A DNA stretch of 64,000 bases from Tanypteryx hageni (taxonomy: Eukaryota; Arthropoda; Insecta; Odonata; Petaluridae): contig CM054116.1 in the NCBI GenBank assembly GCA_028673005.1, positions 20,717,840-20,781,839 of the forward strand. The letters run 5' to 3'. A model generated the notes under the pieces. It was not told where the DNA came from and made no database searches. It was given only the letters and a program-made list of their open reading frames with translations. Positions 57,401 to 64,000 of this stretch are shown piece by piece. Every line of letters begins with the position of its first letter. The first letter of the stretch is position 1. The position numbers and the translations under genes are program-made.

Positions 57401-58571
57401 TTCCACAAAATGTTCATATTTCCATAAATTGCGATTTCGATAAGCATTCAATGAAACAAATTATTTTCAATAATTCGCCTAAATTTAGTATCATCATTTG
57501 GCGGGAAGAGATATGGCGATCGTACATTTACGCACAAAACATATGAAAAAGTTTTGAAGCAATATTTCACAAAAATAGTTATTGCAATATTACGGGAAAA
57601 TGGTTTCATGTAGAGAATTGTAAAACCATTAGCTGATAGTTAAGATATCAAGTAACGTAAATCGTTTATTTGTATGCTTCGTATATTATTACGATTTTTT
57701 ACTTCAATCCAAAGCAGGTAAACCTTAACGTAGCTAATAGCCAGAAAATCAAATTTCTGATTTGAGAATTATCGCCTTCTGCCCTGAGTTATGCTTTCTC
57801 TGTTTTAAATTATCAGCATTTTTCTGTAAACATACATATTTTTATAAATTAAAAAATGAAATCAATCATGTAGACGCTTACGATCAATAAAACGTAATAT
57901 AAGTTTAAGTATAACTTTGCAGAATTTCCATTTTCCTTGGTACCAAATACATTTTGTAAAGAAGTTGTACCACCAAATCACAAAGAAACCTCACTTAAAT
58001 AACGAAAAAACAAAATTATTCAAGCTTTAGTCACCATTTTCATTCTACTAATTTTTCACTCTTAGTGAACATCAGAAAACGCATGGTAGACAACTTAAAT
58101 GTCGATTAGTATAAACTTATTGTAAAAATTATACTTTTAAAATCTGAAATAACATCACATAGCGATTAAAATTTAAATTAAGGTTACTTGAGTCAAACTA
58201 ATTATGAAAGTTGTTTTTACTGCCGAAGACGTTTTGCTAATAACGCTATTGGCACACCAAATGAACTTGGCCAAAAGAACCATAATATGATTCTTTTCTA
58301 AACTGACAACGGATTGTATTATTCCGTGTTCTTCTAATGCTAGAAATGTAATTAAAATCTTTTTGAGTGGCTGCATGCATATTCAGGTTATTGCATGTGC
58401 CTGCAGGTTTTGAAATTATGATCAATGTGTGATAAGTTTGAAAATGTATGAGACCGCGTAATTTCAGATGGGAAAATTGATGAAATAATTCTCCAAGCAG
58501 ACGATGATTTCCTGCTGTGATACTCTCACGCTCACGGTGTCCTGAGTGGTAGTGTCAGGGTGGCGACACCA
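57401..58571. other. AT-rich stretch, nothing recognised
   Basis: No domain or repeat could be supported. A minus-strand frame at 58173-58376 has no recognised similarity. Confidence 0.5.
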
Positions 58572-58579
58572 ATGGGTAG

Positions 58580-61000
58580 TAGGGATGGGCAAAAGTGTTA
58601 TTTTGCGATACCTGTTCTACCTATTACTATTAAAAATTAATACCTGTTAAAATTACCTGTTCCAAAATAACAGGTCACCTTCTATTTTCATTCCACCTAC
58701 TGGTATCGTCGTCATACTACAAACAAGACTTATGGATACGCAGTTCACAAAAACGCCACTAGATGGTAACTGAACTCATGAGGGGCGTATAATCTTGGTA
58801 ACACATACTTCAATTTTATTAACATTTTCAGGTCATAAAATTCAGCTACATCCATTACTTATAATTACAGGAAGATATCTAAGAATAAGAAAAACATTGC
58901 AAAAAGTATACATGATCATTCTGCTTCTCGTATCATTAATAAACTAACATGGGACAAGAAGTTAACTCAGTCCCATAAAGTATTCAGAACTATATTTATT
59001 GTAATGAATGAATTTCATAATAAATATGAATTCGAGTTTAAAAACAGTTTTTCTACATGGCGTGCACTAAGCCGGCTGCGCCGTTCACTTAGAACAATAC
59101 CGGCCTTGGAAAAGAGTCTTTTGCATGGAATTGAGGTTGCCAGCATGTTGAACTTTTGTACCACTAATTTTGCCAGTGAAGGGTATAAGTGTCTATTTCC
59201 TTTCCACCACATGAGGGGATCTTGGTCTCTACGAAGATAACTACAATCTAAGTACCGCTGAACCTCTTCGATCGCTGCAGACGTTGTCGTGCCGACTAAA
59301 ATACACAATAAATAATTAATGATTTTTGAAATTTGTAATAGGAAATAAATAACTTGTTACTGCTACTTACCTTGAGGTTGAGCTATTGCCATCTTCTTAT
59401 CAAAAGCATCCCACAGACAAAATCTTGCGTTAGTGTTACGCTGGGGATGCGTTGTTCTGGCACCTCTTGGTTCTGCCGACCAATTTCATTATTTTCGTCA
59501 CCAAATTTATGGCCATTCTTTTCGTTGTTTCAGCTACATTTGGGTTTGAAAATACAAAAACTTTAAACCTTGGATCTATAAATGTGCAGAGTGAAATTGT
59601 TTTGCTAAACTCTAAATCACAAAATCTATTATACAATCCATCACGTATTGCATTAATGGTATTTTTCACAGTTGGGTCATAGTTTGCTTCCAAGAATGAA
59701 TCATATACTGAAAATAATCACATTGTAATAGCAATAATTTCGCTCCCTGTAATGTATTTTTCTCTGCTGAATTTTGTGGTGGCTGAAGAATTTCGCATAA
59801 ATCAGAACATATCTGCCACTCTTCCTCGGAAAGCACTAGTAAGTTTTTATTTATAAGGGCAAGTGCAGTTTTCATAGCATCTCTCAGTTCTAAGAATCGC
59901 TTAATGATGAAAAATGTGGAATTCCACCGTGTAGGAACTTCTTGGAGAAGCTTTTTTGGGTAGAAATACCCGAGTTCTGTTGGTAGAAAATCAATTTTTC
60001 ATTTGCCAAAGTACTTCTTCCGAAGTGTGACACGATACCCTTTATTTTATCAAGAATTATCCTTGGTCCTTTCAATGTATCCTGTACAATCAAATTTATG
60101 TATGTGCAAAGCACCTAAAGTGTTTCCACCCTAGGTCTTCCCTTATGGCATTTCTCATATTGCTAGCATTATCAGTTACTGCTACTAATACCTTATCCGA
60201 CAAAGCGAATTTTTCAGCAATGCGTTTGATGTAGGCGGCTAAGTTGGCACTAGTATGAGATCCATCTATTACGGAACATTCCAATAAAAGCGTCTTTAAT
60301 TCAAAGTATTTAGAAATATAATGAGCAGTTACTGCCAAATAACTGTCTGCATTCCTCGAAGTCCAGCCATCTGCTGTCAAACACACACTAGTCACAGATT
60401 CTAAAATCTGTCGAACAGAAATCATGCAACGTTCGTAGGAGGACGGGATCATGCATCCAGTAAGTAATGGTCTTCTTACTTGGCAAGCAATACGAAGGAT
60501 TTAGGGCTTTTACGAATTCCACAAATCCCTGATCTTCCACTATCGAAAGGTACCCTATAAAATTGCAATTCATCTCCTGAAAGGTGACTTTGAATCATTA
60601 TTTTTAAATTCCTTTGCAACAGGAGGATGTAGAAAACAAATTCTGCAAGTACAATGTTTTTAAGCCAGGTATCCTGTTAATATTAGGTAGAATAGGTATT
60701 ATGGAAATAATAGGTAGAACAGATATCATGAAGGGAATATTTTGAAAGAAAAAGGCATCATAAAACTTATACGGATTGTTTTTAGAATAGGTATTATGAA
60801 AAAATATGGTTTCTTTTAAAAACAGGCATTGTGAAACTGAAGTGATACTTTTTAGAAAAATTCTTAAGAAAATGATACGGTAACGTTAACCGTGCCTATT
60901 ATGTAATAACAGGGGTAATCTGGTAATAGGTATTTTAGATCCCTATTAAAATTCTCTACCTGTTAAAAATACCTATTCTGTTATTTTTGGCACATCCCTA
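58580..61000 (-). mobile_element. hAT transposon (ZBED-like) with perfect target-site duplication
   Basis: This 2421-bp element has ends TAGGGATGGGCAAAA and (read inward) TAGGGATGTGCCAAAA. It is flanked by a perfect ATGGGTAG duplication (58572-58579 and 61001-61008). The subterminal regions are rich in repeats of ACCTGTT and TAGGTAT on both sides. On the minus strand it has a decayed transposase in about six frames: SVCLTADGWTSRNADSYLAV and VAVTDNASNMRNAIRE (60452-60096), FSKKFLHGGIPHFSSL-type remnants (59890-60114), and FNMLATSIPCKRLFSKAGIV followed by SERRSRLS at the dimerisation domain (about 59180-59080). The BED finger is reduced to a TCRICF remnant near 60640. Confidence 0.95.
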
Positions 61001-61008
61001 ATGGGTAG

Positions 61009-62030
61009 TGTATTGATTTAGCATTATTTTGTAATGTTATCTGTGTTCCGCGAGTGTTGTATAAATGTTTTGTTTAGTGAGTAGAATATATATACGGAAA
61101 TCACATATTTAGTATGTGTTGTATTTAAATGTTCATTGTTTGGTTTAAAAAAAATTGAGTGTTACTCTAGAAGTTGGTATATTGCTGGTTTTCTTTACAC
61201 TGTTTATATTTTTTGGTGCTTCGGGACATTTTATAAGTTAAATATAATTATTTTTCTCACTGAAAGTCGATTAGTGTTCTCCATGTCTCGCATGATGTTT
61301 ATTCATTGTAGAGTTACGAGAATGTATTGTGAGTTCTGAGAATCTTTGTTATTCGCAAAATTAATATCAGATAGGGTAGTTATAATTTCCTTCATAAACT
61401 TAGCTGCTTAAAAATTCTGAGAATGTTTTGATTCATGTAGTTATTGAGTGAAAGTAGTAGATATGTAGGTTTTGAATTGTCCATTAGGTTCCTATTGTCA
61501 TTTCTTATATGAAATGAATATTTCTTATGTGAAACATTTGATAAGATGCAGCTATCATCTAGGAATTTAATATGTTTGCACACCTTACTTTATCACATGT
61601 GCAATGTTATATTGTGATTCATTGTACAGGAATAATCCTCTCCCACAAGTTTGCTGCCCCAAGGGAGCTGAGTGAAAAGATGTCTTATTAAATGGTACTA
61701 TTCCCTTTTTATTTTTGCTGTATAATTGCTTTTTACTTATTTATTGTATAATTGCGTTGGGTGTCTTTTTCATCGAAGTCTCTTGATAAAAGCATATTAT
61801 TTCCTACATAATATATTGCTATACCATTAATGTCTCTTTTTCGTAAAAATAACTATTATTATAACTTTTATTTAACCATTTTATATTTAAATTTCTGATT
61901 TAAAAAATAAGTACATTTTTGTAAATAGAGAAATTAAAAGATACCTTATAACTTGGAATCTAAAAGTTGCTGTAAATTAATTTTCAAAAGTGTACTCAAT
62001 TGTTTCTGGCGTTACTTTGTTCATTCATTA
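61009..62030. other. AT-rich stretch, nothing recognised
   Basis: No coding region or repeat could be supported. Confidence 0.5.
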
Positions 62031-62192
62031 TTAAAAATAAAATTAACTTTGTAAATTCCTACAATACTTTTATTAAGAGGCCCTTATCTAGATTTCGACA
62101 CATTACTACTGATGATGATGTAGAGAGTCACAATCTAGATAGTCTCTTAATAAAAGTATTCTGGGAATTTACAAAGTTAATTTTATTCTTAA
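62031..62192. repeat. Long hairpin (fold-back repeat)
   Basis: The left arm, 62031-62094, pairs with the right arm, 62132-62192, over about 60 bp with only a few mismatches. Both arms share TAAAATTAACTTTGTAAATT, AATACTTTTATTAAGAG and ATCTAGATT. A loop of about 37 bp contains CTACTGATGATGATG. Outside the arms the sequence is AT-rich with no clear target duplication. Confidence 0.93.
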
Positions 62193-62569
62193 TTTTCAAG
62201 AACTTTTAAAATTTTTTCAAAAAGTTCCAAATTTCATCATTTCTCTTTGGAACACATAATGTGTGTGTTCAGAACATCATTATACAAATTCTGATATAAT
62301 TTAATGATGATATTTTCTTGTTTATTTTGTTTATATGGTTATTATAATAAATTTTTTCTTAGAAAAATTTGCTTCAGTTTCATTTAATTTACCTGCAAAT
62401 TTAATTACTATTTATTAAAATATTCTTTCATATTACCTGGACAGGAAACAAAATAAATTCCTTTCCTCATTTAATCAAAGTATAACTTCTATTATATCTG
62501 ATTTTTGCAGTTAGTTTAAATGTTTATCAAAAATATAAATATTCACAAATTGAAGTATACTTTGATGTA
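62193..62569. other. AT-rich spacer, nothing recognised
   Basis: No feature could be supported. Confidence 0.5.
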
Positions 62570-63805
62570 CCGTATCTGCCCGAATAGAAGCCGACCCCGG
62601 ATTTAAGCCGACCCCATGAAATTTTCCAACATTTTTTGCCAAAAGAAGTATTTTCGTAAATTTTATGCTTAAGTGTACCAGACATGCACACACAACCTAG
62701 AATACATTATACATTACATCTGTATTATTATATACGTTCCATGTAAAGTTTTATTAGGTATTATTACTGTTAATTATAAATATAGTCAACGCCGTTGCTC
62801 ACACCTTACAATCAAATGTAAGTATATTTATTTATCTTACTGGAATTGAAACTGTTGCGTATCGAAAGCTGTCATCGAATTTGGCGTGATCATCTACTTA
62901 GTCATTATACGCAATTTTAATAGATTCTATGAAAGAGGTTTCCAAGTTTTATTATTATTGCTGTTAATTATCAGATGAATTACAGTTAACGCCGTTGCTC
63001 ACACCTTCGAATCAGACGTATCTTATGTTAGCGGAATTTAAACAGTTGCGCATCGAAAGTCGTCATCGAATTTTGGGAATTGTCTAAGCAGACGATATCG
63101 TCTGCTTAGTTAGTATACGCAAGTTTAATACATTCTATGAAAGAGGGTTTTAACATGCATACAAAAATGACAATGGCTATAGGAAAACATAAAATAAACA
63201 AGAAAAATTAATATGAACTACTTTATACTGTCGGCTCCTATATTTAACGTACCTGCCATTTAAATGATCCGTAAAAGCTACGACGTCTGCTACATCTTAA
63301 CTTTAAATCGATTGAAGCATCAAGAAGTGCAATTAAAACAAAGAGTTGAAGAAGCTTAGTGTAGTCAGAATTTGTAAAAACCTCTAATAAGACCGGTGTT
63401 GGTATCTTAAGAACTCGTTGCAAATTATGATCAAAACGAATTTGCTGTAGCGTGCAATCATGCTATGAACCTGGTGGGTTGTTAAAACTCGATTGTTTTA
63501 TATACCGCCGTTTTCTTTGGATAAGAACCCATTTACTTTTAACTACGTGTTAAAATATATAAATAACCTTCAATAGCAATTTAAATTACAGCTCCGGGCA
63601 ATCGCTGTAAGAAGGGAGCGTTTTTAAGACATCGAGTGCCTTATCAGTGGAATATAGGAGGTATGCTATGGAAACAAGAAATTTTTCAGCGATGGCGTCG
63701 TACGAGGATGCCAAATTTTTCCTCAGGCTCGCATTTAAGCCGAGGGTGATTTTTTTCACGATAGATTTTGACAAAAAGTGTCGGCTTATATTCGGGCAGA
63801 TACGG
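62570..63805. mobile_element. Inverted-repeat element of 1.24 kb with an internal 200-bp tandem duplication
   Basis: The ends CCGTATCTGCCCGAATAGAA and (read inward) CCGTATCTGCCCGAATATAA continue into GCCGAC on both sides. This is a known style of Tc1/pogo-type terminal repeat. Subterminal TTTAAGCCGA motifs mirror each other. Inside, a block containing CGCCGTTGCTCACACCTT at 62790 recurs 200 bp later at 62990 with the same later landmarks (TCGAAAG, GTCATCGAATTT, TATACGCAA, ATTCTATGAAAGAGG). The second unit carries a perfect 26-bp palindrome at 63084-63109. No transposase was found, and the flanking target site is not clear. Confidence 0.85.
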
Positions 63806-63809
63806 AATT

Positions 63810-64000
63810 TGATAAAATTTGCAACCTTTTTTGTCATATATATTACTAGTAGTTGGTGCTTGCATACTGCAAGCATTTCATCTCACATTAAAAGAACACT
63901 CATTTTTCAGACAGAAATTTCAACATTACAAATGGTCTTTTAATTCTAAAGATTTCAAGATTTCATTTCTGCAGCGATTTCCGTTTTTCCCACATGTAAG
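63810..64000 (+). repeat. Dispersed repeat related to 47341-47510, cut by the window end
   Basis: It shares TAGTAGTTGGTGCTT, CAAGCAT, CATCTCA, TTTTAATTCTAAA and the CTGCAGCGATTTCCGTTT-like end in the same order and orientation with 47366-47500. The family is unknown. Confidence 0.7.

Noticed and set aside
1..64000. CRISPR arrays, rRNA genes, bacterial-style operons or integrated virus genes
   Set aside because: No spaced direct repeats, no rRNA-like sequence, no clustered long ORFs and no capsid, envelope or LTR structure were seen. The only reverse transcriptases are LINE and Penelope-like.

Overview
The window is nuclear DNA of a eukaryote. Spliced genes, AT-rich non-coding sequence, simple repeats and a dense mixture of decayed hAT, Tigger/pogo, piggyBac-like, LINE, Penelope-like and SINE-like elements all point that way. 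The combination fits an animal, most likely an arthropod, but no gene here fixes the species. Almost every open frame in the window is transposon debris or a chance frame. There are no rRNA genes, no convincing stand-alone tRNA gene, no operons and no CRISPR array.

Positions 1-41924 are a head-to-tail tandem array with a unit of about 20.8 kb. Copy 1 is 1-20997 (the window opens inside a unit), copy 2 is 20998-41310, and a rearranged fragment of a third copy is 41311-41924. Both long copies carry the same fossils at the same places: a LINE, a Tigger, a hAT, several MITEs and SINE-like repeats. Those insertions therefore predate the duplication. Later events are copy-specific: a 153-bp retroposon in copy 1 only, a 508-bp deletion in copy 2 only, and a 109-bp template switch in the third copy.

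The main result is a spliced gene that I do not recognise, one per unit (copy 1: 10868-20374). It encodes a small single-pass membrane protein of about 178 residues. A very short acidic N-terminus is followed by one hydrophobic helix, a basic stop-transfer patch and a low-complexity acidic tail. The internal coding junctions after exon 2 are all phase 0. Two short exons (11883-11933 and 15166-15231) look like products of one exon duplication, and one of them carries an in-frame stop. RFX/X-box-like motifs lie just upstream. In copy 2 the last exon has lost its acceptor and its first 82 bases and has gained a stop, so that copy is probably broken. The 5' part of the gene lies in a tract of roughly 8 kb in which the two copies are much more alike than elsewhere.

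Positions 41925-64000 are a transposon graveyard with some clear structure. It holds a ZMYM1-like hAT end that coincides with the array edge, CT-rich tandem repeats and a possible P-element-like C-terminus. Next come a 1.3-kb GC-rich island (about 45.64-46.97 kb), a short Tigger-like element that keeps only the DNA-binding domain, and a Penelope-like reverse-transcriptase relic. A nearly intact hAT (52598-55350) is nested in an older hAT relic. A weakly supported three-exon gene (56444-57047), another hAT with perfect target-site duplications (58580-61000), a long hairpin (62031-62192) and a 1.24-kb inverted-repeat element (62570-63805) complete the region.
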